Source of the DNA: Stenotrophomonas tumulicola
GTDB taxonomy: Bacteria > Pseudomonadota > Gammaproteobacteria > Xanthomonadales > Xanthomonadaceae
NCBI RefSeq assembly: GCF_014117215.1
Contig: NZ_JACGXS010000002.1
Coordinates: 334,200 to 398,199, forward strand
DNA: 64,000 bases
Direction of reading: 5' to 3'
This document shows positions 34,210-40,936 of the stretch, piece by piece. How positions within the stretch are numbered: position 1 is the first letter of the stretch; each line of letters begins with the position of its first letter. The notes beneath the pieces were generated by a model, which saw nothing but the letters and a program-made list of their open reading frames with translations, ran no database searches and was not told the DNA's origin. The translations under genes and the position numbers were made by a program.

Positions 34210-35739
34210 GTGGCCATGTCTGTAAAGGTGCCGGAATTGGGCAGCCTGCGTATCCTGCTGGTCGAAGACGTGCCCGACGATGCCGCGCGCGTGGTGGCGC
34301 AGATTCTGGCCGCGGGCATGGAAGCCAGCTTCCAGCGCGTGGACGAAGAGGCGCAGTTGCAGGCGGCGTTGCGGGAGTTCCGCCCGGACGTGGTGCTGGC
34401 GGAACTGAACATGGCCGGATTCTCCGGCTTCCGGGCACTGGATATCGTGCGACAGGCCCAGCCGGAGTTGCCGTTCCTGTTCCTGTCCAGCACCACGGGT
34501 GAAGAGGCGGCGGTGGCTGCCCTGCAGCGGGGAGCCAGCGACTACATCCTCAAGCACCAGCCGGCACGCTTGCCGTCGGCGGTGGCACGTGCAGTGCGCG
34601 AGGCGCGTGCCAGCGGCGACCGCCAGCGGGTGGAGGCCGAGCTGATGCGCGCCCAGCGGCTGGAGAGCCTGTCCCTGCTTGCCGCCGGCCTCAGCCACGA
34701 CCTGCGCAACATCCTGCAGCCGCTGCTGATCATGCCCGATCTGTTGAAGGCACGGACTGAAGATCCCCGTCTATGGCACATGGCCGACATCATCGCCGAG
34801 TGCGGACGGCGGGGCCACGAGATGGCGCAGTTGATGCTGTCTTTCGTGCGCGGTACACGCAGCCCCAGCGAGCGGGTACAGGTGCAGCAACTGTTCGAAG
34901 CCGTGCAGTTGCTGCTGCGTGGAACGCTGCCGGACAACATTGCGCTGCACATGGAAACCGCCGACGAGGCGCTTGCCATGGATGGCAACTACACCGAGCT
35001 GCAGCAGGTGCTGCTGAACCTGACACTGAATGCCATCCAGGCGATGCCTGACGGCGGGCGGCTGACCCTGCAGGCCACACCGGTGGACGGTGCCGGCAAC
35101 GCGCAATGGCTGTGTATTTCGGTCATCGACGAGGGGACGGGCATGGACGCGGCGACGCAGGAGCGTCTGTTCGCGCCGTTCTTCACCACCAAGGCCGATG
35201 GCACCGGCCTGGGCCTGATCTCGTGCAAACGCATCATTGAAAGCTGCGGTGGGCGCATCCAGGTATCCAGCGTGCAGGGGCAGGGTTCGCGCTTCGACCT
35301 GCATCTGCCGGTGAGCGAACGTGCCGAGGGCACCGAAGCGACCGAAGCCATGCTGCACCCGGAGATGTTGGGCCGCGGCCAGTCGATCCTGGTGGTGGAC
35401 GGCGAGACTACCCGGCTGTCGCTGCTGGGCAATGCACTGTCCAGCCAGGGGTACCAGCTGGAACTGGCTGCCGATGGCGCCGCAGCGCTGCGCTGGATGC
35501 AGCAGGCCGGGATGCCACAGCTGGTGATCGTCGATGGTGGCTCGCCGCTGCTGAGTGCGTCGGACCTGCTGCAGGAACTGGCGGCGCAAGGCTATTCCGG
35601 GCCGGCGCTGCTGCTGGAAGAGGAAGGGGTGCCGGTGCCGGTGGAGATTGCCCCGGCGGGTATCGTCCTGCACGTGCTGCGCAAACCCTTGGAGATGCAG
35701 CAGGTGTTCCGGTCGGTGTCGGTGGCCCTGCGCGGGTAG
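34210..35739 (+). CDS. Hybrid histidine kinase with two receiver domains (REC-HisKA-HATPase-REC)
   Basis: A 509-aa soluble sensor kinase without transmembrane segments. Order: N-terminal receiver (about 13-125; ILLVEDVPDD, then VVLAELNMAG), HisKA with phosphoacceptor His163 (LSHDLRNIL), HATPase (N box NLTLNAIQAMPDGG; G boxes GTGMDAATQ and GTGLGLISCK, about 265-370) and a C-terminal receiver (about 390-505; ILVVDGETT, LVIVDGGSP, RKPLE). In the first receiver, Glu65 replaces the usual phospho-accepting Asp; the second receiver keeps it. GTG 34210 has GGGGAG eight bases upstream; ATG 34216 is an alternative. The TAG stop is part of a SMAG element. Confidence 0.9.
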   Translation: MAMSVKVPELGSLRILLVEDVPDDAARVVAQILAAGMEASFQRVDEEAQLQAALREFRPDVVLAELNMAGFSGFRALDIVRQAQPELPFLFLSSTTGEEAAVAALQRGASDYILKHQPARLPSAVARAVREARASGDRQRVEAELMRAQRLESLSLLAAGLSHDLRNILQPLLIMPDLLKARTEDPRLWHMADIIAECGRRGHEMAQLMLSFVRGTRSPSERVQVQQLFEAVQLLLRGTLPDNIALHMETADEALAMDGNYTELQQVLLNLTLNAIQAMPDGGRLTLQATPVDGAGNAQWLCISVIDEGTGMDAATQERLFAPFFTTKADGTGLGLISCKRIIESCGGRIQVSSVQGQGSRFDLHLPVSERAEGTEATEAMLHPEMLGRGQSILVVDGETTRLSLLGNALSSQGYQLELAADGAAALRWMQQAGMPQLVIVDGGSPLLSASDLLQELAAQGYSGPALLLEEEGVPVPVEIAPAGIVLHVLRKPLEMQQVFRSVSVALRG

Positions 35740-35810
35740 CGCCGGGCCCCGTAGCGCCGGGCCATGCCCGGCGAGCGCAGCGGCCATCACCGGGCATGGC
35801 CCGGCGCTAC
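35736..35810. repeat. SMAG cluster supplying the stop codon of the hybrid kinase
   Basis: A truncated GTAG unit at 35736 is followed by a full inverted pair (GTAG 35751, CTAC ending 35810). The TAG of the first GTAG is the termination codon of the kinase gene. The region separates the kinase (+) from the convergent protease-like gene (-). Confidence 0.88.
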
Positions 35811-35827
35811 AGCCACACTGCCTGGCG

Positions 35828-36559
35828 CTATTCCCATGGGAAGCGCGGTAGCGAGGCCACTGCCTGTTCCAGCCGGCGCGCCCAGTTGCGGTGGATGTCC
35901 GCGTACAGGGGGGAATCCCCGCACAGGCGCAGCTGGCCGCTGAGCCGCAGTTCATCGCGCCGGATCAATGCAAGGTCCACCGGCAGCCCCACCGACAGGT
36001 TGGAACGGATGGTCGAATCCAGCGATACCACCGCCGTGCGCGCGGCATCGTTCAGGGCGGTGCGTGGCTGGATGATACGGTCCAGGATCGGCTTGCCGTA
36101 CTTGGATTCCCCGATCTGCAGGTAAGGCGTCTCCGGCGAGGCGGCGATGGCGTTTCCCAGCGGGTAGATCATGTACACGCCGGGTTGCTCCCCGGCAATC
36201 TGGCCGCCCAGGATCAACGTGGCCTGGGTGTTGACCCCATCGTGCCCGTGTTCGGGGTCGCGGCACTGCACCTGGCTGTCCACCAGCAGGGCCCCCACGT
36301 ACTCGGCTGCTTCGAACAGGTGGCGAACCGAGCGCAGGTTGGGGATGCGCTGTTCCTCCACGTCGCGGTGCAGGCGCGAGACCAGCAACTGGGTCGTGGC
36401 CAGGTTGCCGGCCGCCATCAGCACGAACACCGCTTCGCCGGGATATTCGAACGGATGCAGCTTGCGATGCACGCGCACATCGTCCACGGAGGCATTGGTA
36501 CGGGTATCGGCGGCGAAGACCAGGCCTTCGTCCACCACGATTCCGACGCAATAAGTCAT
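35828..36559 (-). CDS. Anbu-type proteasome-related peptidase
   Basis: A 243-aa Ntn-hydrolase of the bacterial Anbu (BPH/proteasome-like) family. It begins MTYCVGIVVDEGLVFAADTR, where Thr2 would become the N-terminal nucleophile after Met removal, followed by an Asp (ADTR) and a Lys (RKLHPF) at the positions used by proteasome beta subunits. Anbu forms open or ring-like assemblies; its substrate is uncertain. In other genomes it is found with transglutaminase-like, alpha-E and ATP-grasp genes, none of which is next to it here. The start is divergent from folK by 89 bases. Confidence 0.88.
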   Translation of the reverse strand: MTYCVGIVVDEGLVFAADTRTNASVDDVRVHRKLHPFEYPGEAVFVLMAAGNLATTQLLVSRLHRDVEEQRIPNLRSVRHLFEAAEYVGALLVDSQVQCRDPEHGHDGVNTQATLILGGQIAGEQPGVYMIYPLGNAIAASPETPYLQIGESKYGKPILDRIIQPRTALNDAARTAVVSLDSTIRSNLSVGLPVDLALIRRDELRLSGQLRLCGDSPLYADIHRNWARRLEQAVASLPRFPWE

Positions 36560-36648
36560 TGGCAGCGCCCTGGCAAGTGCGGTCCAATGGTAAGGGCGCT
36601 GCCGTGACGACGGTATTGCCATCCTTTCCCACGCCACCTGTGAAACGC

Positions 36649-37149
36649 ATGACCACCGCGCTCTTGAGCCTGGGCAGCAATGTGCAGCCCCGCCGCCACC
36701 TCCATGCCGCTGTCGCCGCACTGGCCGCGCGGTTCGGCGACATCCTTGTTTCACCGGCCTACCGCACTGCGGCAGTGGGCTTCGACGGCCCGGCCTTCCT
36801 CAACAGCGGGGTGGCGATCGAGACTGACCTGCCGCTGGATGGGCTGGAGGCCTGGCTGCATGCGCTGGAGGACGCACACGGGCGCGACCGGTCCGGGCCA
36901 CGCTTTTCCGACCGTACCCTGGACATCGACGTGGTGTTCCATGGCGACCTGATCATCGAAGGCCCAGGGCACCTGCGCATCCCGCGCCCGGAGCTGAAGC
37001 ATGCCTTCGTGATCAAGCCGCTGGCCGACATCGCACCGGATTTCGTCGACCCGGTCAGTGGCCTCACCCTGGCCACGCTATGGCGGGCACATCGCCAGCA
37101 TGGCGAGGCATTCGAAGTGGTGGAGCTGGATCCCGACGCCGACGATTGA
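36649..37149 (+). CDS. folK: 6-hydroxymethyl-7,8-dihydropterin pyrophosphokinase
   Basis: A 166-aa HPPK that transfers pyrophosphate from ATP to 6-hydroxymethyl-dihydropterin in folate synthesis. Motifs: LSLGSNVQPRRHLHAAVAAL at the N-terminus, SPAYRTAAVG, and the signature GPRFSDRTLDIDVVFHGD with the Asp pair that binds magnesium. GTG at 36640 is a possible alternative start three codons upstream. It converges on a pteridine reductase gene across a SMAG pair. Confidence 0.92.
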   Translation: MTTALLSLGSNVQPRRHLHAAVAALAARFGDILVSPAYRTAAVGFDGPAFLNSGVAIETDLPLDGLEAWLHALEDAHGRDRSGPRFSDRTLDIDVVFHGDLIIEGPGHLRIPRPELKHAFVIKPLADIAPDFVDPVSGLTLATLWRAHRQHGEAFEVVELDPDADD

Positions 37150-37162
37150 GGCAGGCCCCGTT

Positions 37163-37222
37163 GTAGCGCCGGGCCATGCCCGGCGAGCGCAGCGGATGCC
37201 GCCGGGCATGGCCCGGCGCTAC
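37163..37222. repeat. SMAG pair between folK and the pteridine reductase
   Basis: Forward GTAG at 37163 and inverted element ending CTAC at 37222. The reverse-strand TAG of the inverted element (37219-37221) is the stop codon of the pteridine reductase gene. Confidence 0.9.
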
Positions 37223-37953
37223 AGGGTCCGGCCGCCGTCCAGGCGCAGCGTATGGCCGGTGACGAAGCCGGCGTCCTCGATCAGCCAGCGCACTGCTTCA
37301 GCGATCTCTTCCACCGTGCCGATGCGCGCCAGCGGCGTGCGTGCCAGCAGCGCTTCCTGGGCGAAATCGTCCTTGCCCTGTTCCGGCCACAGGATGGCGC
37401 CGGGCGCCACCGCGTTCACCCGGACCTTGGGCGCCAGCTCCAGTGCCAGCGAACGGGTGGCCATTTCCAGCGCCGCCTTGGCCATGCTGTAAGCCGGGTG
37501 GTCGCGCATTGGCGTGCTGCCGTGCAGGTCGGTCAGGTTGACGATGCAACCCTGCTGGCGACGCAGGTGCGGTGCTGCCGCCTGTGCCAGCAACAGCGGC
37601 GCGCGTGCGTTGACCGCATACAGGTCATCGATGGCCTCGGCGGTGATCTGGCCGACCGGCGTGGCGAAGAAGTTCGAGGCATTGTTGACCAGCGCGTCCA
37701 GCCGGCCGAAATGCGCCACCGCCTGGTCGACCAGGTCGGGCAGGGCATCGGCATCACGCAGGTCGGCCTGCAGGGCCAGCACGCTGCCGGGGCGGGCGCG
37801 TTCGAAGGCGAATGCCCGTTCCTGCAGTTCGTCGCTGGAGCGGTGGGCATGCAGCACGATGCGGTGGCCGGCCTGGTGCAGGCGGCCGGCGATGGCAGCG
37901 CCGATGCGGCGCGCGCTGCCGGTGATCAGGGTCACGGGGGCGGTATCGGTCAT
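37219..37953 (-). CDS. Pteridine reductase (short-chain dehydrogenase)
   Basis: A 244-aa SDR. Cofactor motif TGSARRIGAAIAG with the following HAHRSSDEL, an Arg-Ser pair typical of NADPH-using PTR1-like enzymes. NNASNFFATP is the NNAG-type motif, and YSMAKAAL holds the catalytic Tyr-x-x-x-Lys. The double arginine after TGSA and the HR-S pattern match pteridine reductases/FolM-type dihydromonapterin reductases rather than FabG. It would reduce dihydropterins or dihydrofolate, which fits the adjacent folK. ATG 37953 was chosen; a GTG four codons upstream is possible. The stop is within SMAG. Confidence 0.88.
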   Translation of the reverse strand: MTDTAPVTLITGSARRIGAAIAGRLHQAGHRIVLHAHRSSDELQERAFAFERARPGSVLALQADLRDADALPDLVDQAVAHFGRLDALVNNASNFFATPVGQITAEAIDDLYAVNARAPLLLAQAAAPHLRRQQGCIVNLTDLHGSTPMRDHPAYSMAKAALEMATRSLALELAPKVRVNAVAPGAILWPEQGKDDFAQEALLARTPLARIGTVEEIAEAVRWLIEDAGFVTGHTLRLDGGRTL

Positions 37954-38009
37954 CGGGGGCTCCACGGCTCGGCTATCCTGTGCACATTGTCACCGCATTT
38001 GAAGACGCC

Positions 38010-39194
38010 ATGCAGTCCACCATCCCCCTGCCCGAAGCCGATGCCCTGGCCCACAGTGAACAACTGGCCGATGCCCTGCGCGAGGAAATCCGTGCGCAGG
38101 GGGGGGCAATGCCCTTCTCACGCTTCATGGAACTGTGCCTGTATGCGCCGGGGTGGGGGTATTACAGCGCAGGGGCCAGCAAGTTCGGTGCGAGTGGCGA
38201 TTTCACCACCGCGCCGGAGATGGGCGGGTTGTTCGCGGCAACGGTGGCCAATGCACTGGCGCCGGTGTTCGGCCAACTGGGCGCGCAGGCACGCCTGCTG
38301 GAACTGGGTGGCGGCAGTGGAGCATTCGCCGAGGCGGTGTTGCTGCGGCTTGCCGAACTGCAGGCGTTGCCGGCGCGCTATGCGATCCTGGAACCCAGCG
38401 CGGACCTGCGCCAGCGGCAGCGCGAGCGCCTGCAGCAGAACCTGCCGGCTGAGATTGGTGGGCGCGTGGAATGGCTGGATCGCCCGTTCGATGATGACTG
38501 GGAAGGCGTGGTGTTCGCCAACGAGGTGATCGATGCGCTGCCGACGCCGCGCTTCCTGATCAAGGACGGCGAGGTATACGAAGAGACCGTGGAGCTGGAT
38601 GCACAGGGCGCTTTCATGCGCGGTGCGCAGCCGGCGGACGTGCTGCTCAACGGCGCGGTACGGCACCTGGAACGTTACCTGGAGCGGCCGTTCGCTGAAG
38701 GCTACCGTTCCGAATTGTTGCCGCAGCTGCCGTACTGGCTGCAGGCGGTTGCCGGTGGGTTGCAGCGTGGCGCGATGCTGTTCGTCGATTACGGCTACAA
38801 CCGGGGCGAGTACTACCAGGCCGAACGCGATGACGGCACCGTGCGCGCGTTCTACCGCCACCACGTGCATAACGACGTGTACCTGTGGCCGGGCCTGCAG
38901 GACATCACCGCTTCGGTGGATTTCACGGCGGTGGCCGAAGCTGGCCTGCATGCCGGTTTCGATCTTTCCGGTTACTGCAGCCAGGCCAGCTTCCTGCTCG
39001 GCAACGGGCTGGACCAGGCGTTGACGCTGGCCGACGAGCGCAGCGATGAGGTCGGCCGGGTACAGCTGCGCGAGCAGGTCAAGAAGCTGACCCTCCCCAG
39101 TGGCATGGGCGAGCGCTTCCAGGTGATCGGACTGCAGCGCGAAGTGGATTTCGAGCCGGCCTTCGAGCTGGGCGACCTGAGCTGGCGGCTGTGA
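38010..39194 (+). CDS. MidA/NDUFAF7-family SAM-dependent methyltransferase
   Basis: A 394-aa enzyme of the MidA (DUF185) family. The SAM-binding motif is LLELGGGSGAFAEAV (about 95-110), preceded by the diagnostic LYAPGWGYYSAGASKFGASGDFTTAPEMG and followed by VVFANEVIDALPTPRF and FVDYGYNRGEYYQ. The eukaryotic relative NDUFAF7 dimethylates an arginine of a complex I subunit; the bacterial target is inferred to be similar but unproven. The gene is divergent from the pteridine reductase, with 56 bases between starts, and overlaps the VanZ-like gene by four bases. Confidence 0.9.
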   Translation: MQSTIPLPEADALAHSEQLADALREEIRAQGGAMPFSRFMELCLYAPGWGYYSAGASKFGASGDFTTAPEMGGLFAATVANALAPVFGQLGAQARLLELGGGSGAFAEAVLLRLAELQALPARYAILEPSADLRQRQRERLQQNLPAEIGGRVEWLDRPFDDDWEGVVFANEVIDALPTPRFLIKDGEVYEETVELDAQGAFMRGAQPADVLLNGAVRHLERYLERPFAEGYRSELLPQLPYWLQAVAGGLQRGAMLFVDYGYNRGEYYQAERDDGTVRAFYRHHVHNDVYLWPGLQDITASVDFTAVAEAGLHAGFDLSGYCSQASFLLGNGLDQALTLADERSDEVGRVQLREQVKKLTLPSGMGERFQVIGLQREVDFEPAFELGDLSWRL

Positions 39195-39583
39195 GCGGGA
39201 CAGCCGCCGTGCTGAAGCCGCTGCGCCGGCCGGGGCTGTGGGTCGTGCTGTGGTGGCTGGCGGTGTTGACGGTGATCGTGGTGTGCCTGATGCCGCCGCC
39301 GCCGTTGTCATTGCCCGACGGTGGCGACAAGGTGGAACACTTCCTGGCCTATTTCCTGCTCGCGGGCAGTGCGGTTCAGCTGTATCGGCGCGGCCGGCCA
39401 CTGCTGTGGGTTGGCGCCGGGCTGGTACTGATGGGGGTCGGGATCGAGTTCGCGCAGGGGGCACTGACGGTCACGCGCATGGCCGATCCGGCCGATGCGG
39501 TGGCCAATACGATCGGCGTGCTGGCCGGCCTGGCCACGGCGCTGACGCCGTGGCGCGATCTGTTGCTGCGCTGGCGCGGCTAG
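39191..39583 (+). CDS. VanZ-like membrane protein
   Basis: A 130-aa integral membrane protein with about four transmembrane segments and the VanZ-family pattern DKVEHFLAYFLLAG followed by GIEFAQGAL and a final DAVANTIGVLAG. The GTG start overlaps the methyltransferase stop (GTGA), indicating coupling. The role of such proteins outside the vancomycin cluster is unknown. The 3' end (39557-39581) is repeated at 40820-40844, on the far side of a three-gene insertion. Confidence 0.85.
   Translation: MSGTAAVLKPLRRPGLWVVLWWLAVLTVIVVCLMPPPPLSLPDGGDKVEHFLAYFLLAGSAVQLYRRGRPLLWVGAGLVLMGVGIEFAQGALTVTRMADPADAVANTIGVLAGLATALTPWRDLLLRWRG
39557..39581. repeat. Left copy of a 25-bp direct repeat
   Basis: gatctgttgctgcgctggcg plus cggct: the terminal codons of the VanZ-like gene. 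An identical 25-base copy lies at 40820-40844. The 1.2-kb segment between them contains the three small-protein genes and a decayed SMAG element at 39595-39619. Confidence 0.85.
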
Positions 39584-39694
39584 GTGCAGGCACGGTAGAG
39601 CCGGTCCGTGATCGGCTGCCTTGCCGGTTAAGCGCGCGTGCCAGCCAGCAACTGGTACCCACGGGTGACCACCCATGCGGTTGGGCGTGACTGA

Positions 39695-39732
39695 TGGCAA
39701 CAGCAGCAGTGCATGGCTCTGCAGTGTTGCCA
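39695..39732 (-). terminator. Hairpin downstream of the first small-protein gene
   Basis: tggcaaca (39695-39702) pairs with tgttgcca (39725-39732), with additional pairing inside (ctgca). It lies just after the stop of the gene at 39742-39984 on the minus strand, so it may end that transcript. Confidence 0.45.
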
Positions 39733-39741
39733 GGGCAGAGC

Positions 39742-39984
39742 TTAATGATTGCAGTCCTGAGAGAAATAGATCTCATCCCTCACGACCATGGTCATCGTTC
39801 CGATCAATCTGCCGAACATCTGGCTGCATGTCACCAGCAGAAGATGCTGCCCGGTGTAGATCGCCTCATTGAGGTCGGTCGTGTATCTCACTGCCACACG
39901 GAGTCTGCTCACGGCAGCATCTGCCTTACTGCAGGCGCCAAGTAGGAATGCAGCAGCCACAGCTAAAATAATCATCCTTTTCAT
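39742..39984 (-). CDS. Small exported di-cysteine protein, paralogue 1 (lipoprotein variant)
   Basis: An 80-aa predicted lipoprotein: hydrophobic segment then lipobox LGAC (Cys18). The mature part has C53-S-Q-M-F-G-R-L-I-G and ends in D-C78-N-H. These two cysteines align with those of the next two genes upstream on the same strand. GAGGAG lies just before the ATG. No known family is recognised. The three genes are tandem paralogues in low-G+C DNA; this copy is the most diverged in the middle and the only one with a lipobox. Confidence 0.7.
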   Translation of the reverse strand: MKRMIILAVAAAFLLGACSKADAAVSRLRVAVRYTTDLNEAIYTGQHLLLVTCSQMFGRLIGTMTMVVRDEIYFSQDCNH

Positions 39985-40063
39985 GTATTACTCCTCAGCA
40001 TTGGAAAAGGCCCCCCCGGTTGTCCGAATCCATCGTCCGATGGCATCGCGGCAATGCTTCCGC

Positions 40064-40336
40064 TCAGTGACTGCAGGCCTGTTCGGCGGATACGATGACC
40101 ACATTGTTCTCTGCATCATCGATGATGTCAGTGACTTCCATGGCACCCAGCAGCATCCCGAACATGAGGTTGCACTGCATGGCAAGAAAGCGTTTGGCGG
40201 TAGTTTTTGCTTCGACGATAGTGCTCGCCGAGGCGATGGTTTTCAGATGTGAAGTGGCCGCGCTCGCGGGCGAGCCCATCATGATGGAATGGAGGAGGAA
40301 AGCCAGTGATATGTGCTTCAGGGGCACTGTAGGCAT
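40064..40336 (-). CDS. Small exported di-cysteine protein, paralogue 2
   Basis: A 90-aa protein with a Sec-type signal peptide (cleavage near ASA-A, residue 26). Mature region about 63 aa with TAKRFLAMQC55NLMFGMLLG and C-terminal EQAC88SH. It shares the C-N-L-M-F-G core exactly with paralogue 3. An acidic stretch (DIIDDAEN) lies between the cysteines. A GAGAGA purine run precedes the start codon. Unknown function; two conserved cysteines suggest one disulfide in the periplasm or outside the cell. Confidence 0.7.
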   Translation of the reverse strand: MPTVPLKHISLAFLLHSIMMGSPASAATSHLKTIASASTIVEAKTTAKRFLAMQCNLMFGMLLGAMEVTDIIDDAENNVVIVSAEQACSH

Positions 40337-40421
40337 GATGATCTCTCGGTGTTCTTCCGATCCAGTGAAGAGATTCCGCCCAGTACATTGACCGGGCGGA
40401 TCCCAGAATCAGGTTGGACAA

Positions 40422-40673
40422 TCAGTGATTGCAGTCCTGCTCGGCCTGCACCGTGAATCCTTCTTCCAGGGTATAGATCGGCTCACCGATCAACTCTCCG
40501 AACATCAGATTGCACTGGATCTTCAGTAGGCGTGCTGCTGTCATCTTTGCATGCTCCAGGCTCACTCCGGTTGCTTCCGTGGTGAGCTTGGTAACGGCGG
40601 CGTTGGCACTGCCGGCTACGCCAACGACGGCTACAAATGCGAACAACAGGGACTGCAGTCTACGGTTCTTCAT
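40422..40673 (-). CDS. Small exported di-cysteine protein, paralogue 3
   Basis: An 83-aa protein with a Sec signal peptide (cleavage near ANA-A, residue 25) and a mature part of about 58 aa: TAARLLKIQC54NLMFGELIG, then an acidic linker and EQDC81NH at the very C-terminus. ATG 40673 was chosen because it directly precedes a perfect signal peptide; the longer frame runs upstream into a SMAG repeat. It is the first gene of the minus-strand trio. Codon use and base composition are less G+C-rich than in the flanking genes. Confidence 0.75.
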   Translation of the reverse strand: MKNRRLQSLLFAFVAVVGVAGSANAAVTKLTTEATGVSLEHAKMTAARLLKIQCNLMFGELIGEPIYTLEEGFTVQAEQDCNH

Positions 40674-40819
40674 GTCTGTTTCTCTTGGGTGTTTGCGGCG
40701 ACATGCCGCGACAGCCAAGATAGGTTTATCGCGAAAATATGAGAGTAGGTACAGCACTCGAGTGTCGCTCGGAACATGCTGCTCTGACGGTCGGATTCTG
40801 TCAGCGGATGTTGTGTCGT

Positions 40820-40844
40820 GATCTGTTGCTGCGCTGGCGCGGCT
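40820..40844. repeat. Right copy of the 25-bp direct repeat
   Basis: An identical copy of the VanZ-like gene's last 25 bases, again followed by an in-frame stop (tga instead of tag). Fourteen bases downstream a SMAG pair begins. Confidence 0.85.
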
Positions 40845-40857
40845 GATGTGACCGTTG

Positions 40858-40926
40858 GTAGCGCCGAGCCGTGCTCGGCGGGATATTGAGGCGCCGCTGC
40901 GCTCGCCGAGCACGGCTCGGCGCTAC
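40858..40926. repeat. SMAG inverted pair
   Basis: GTAG at 40858 and inverted CTAC ending at 40926, with stems 'gcgccgagccgtgctcggcg', between the small-protein cassette and the hexosaminidase stop. It is the last SMAG before a SMAG-free stretch of about 15 kb. Confidence 0.9.
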
Positions 40927-40936
40927 CGCTTGGTGT

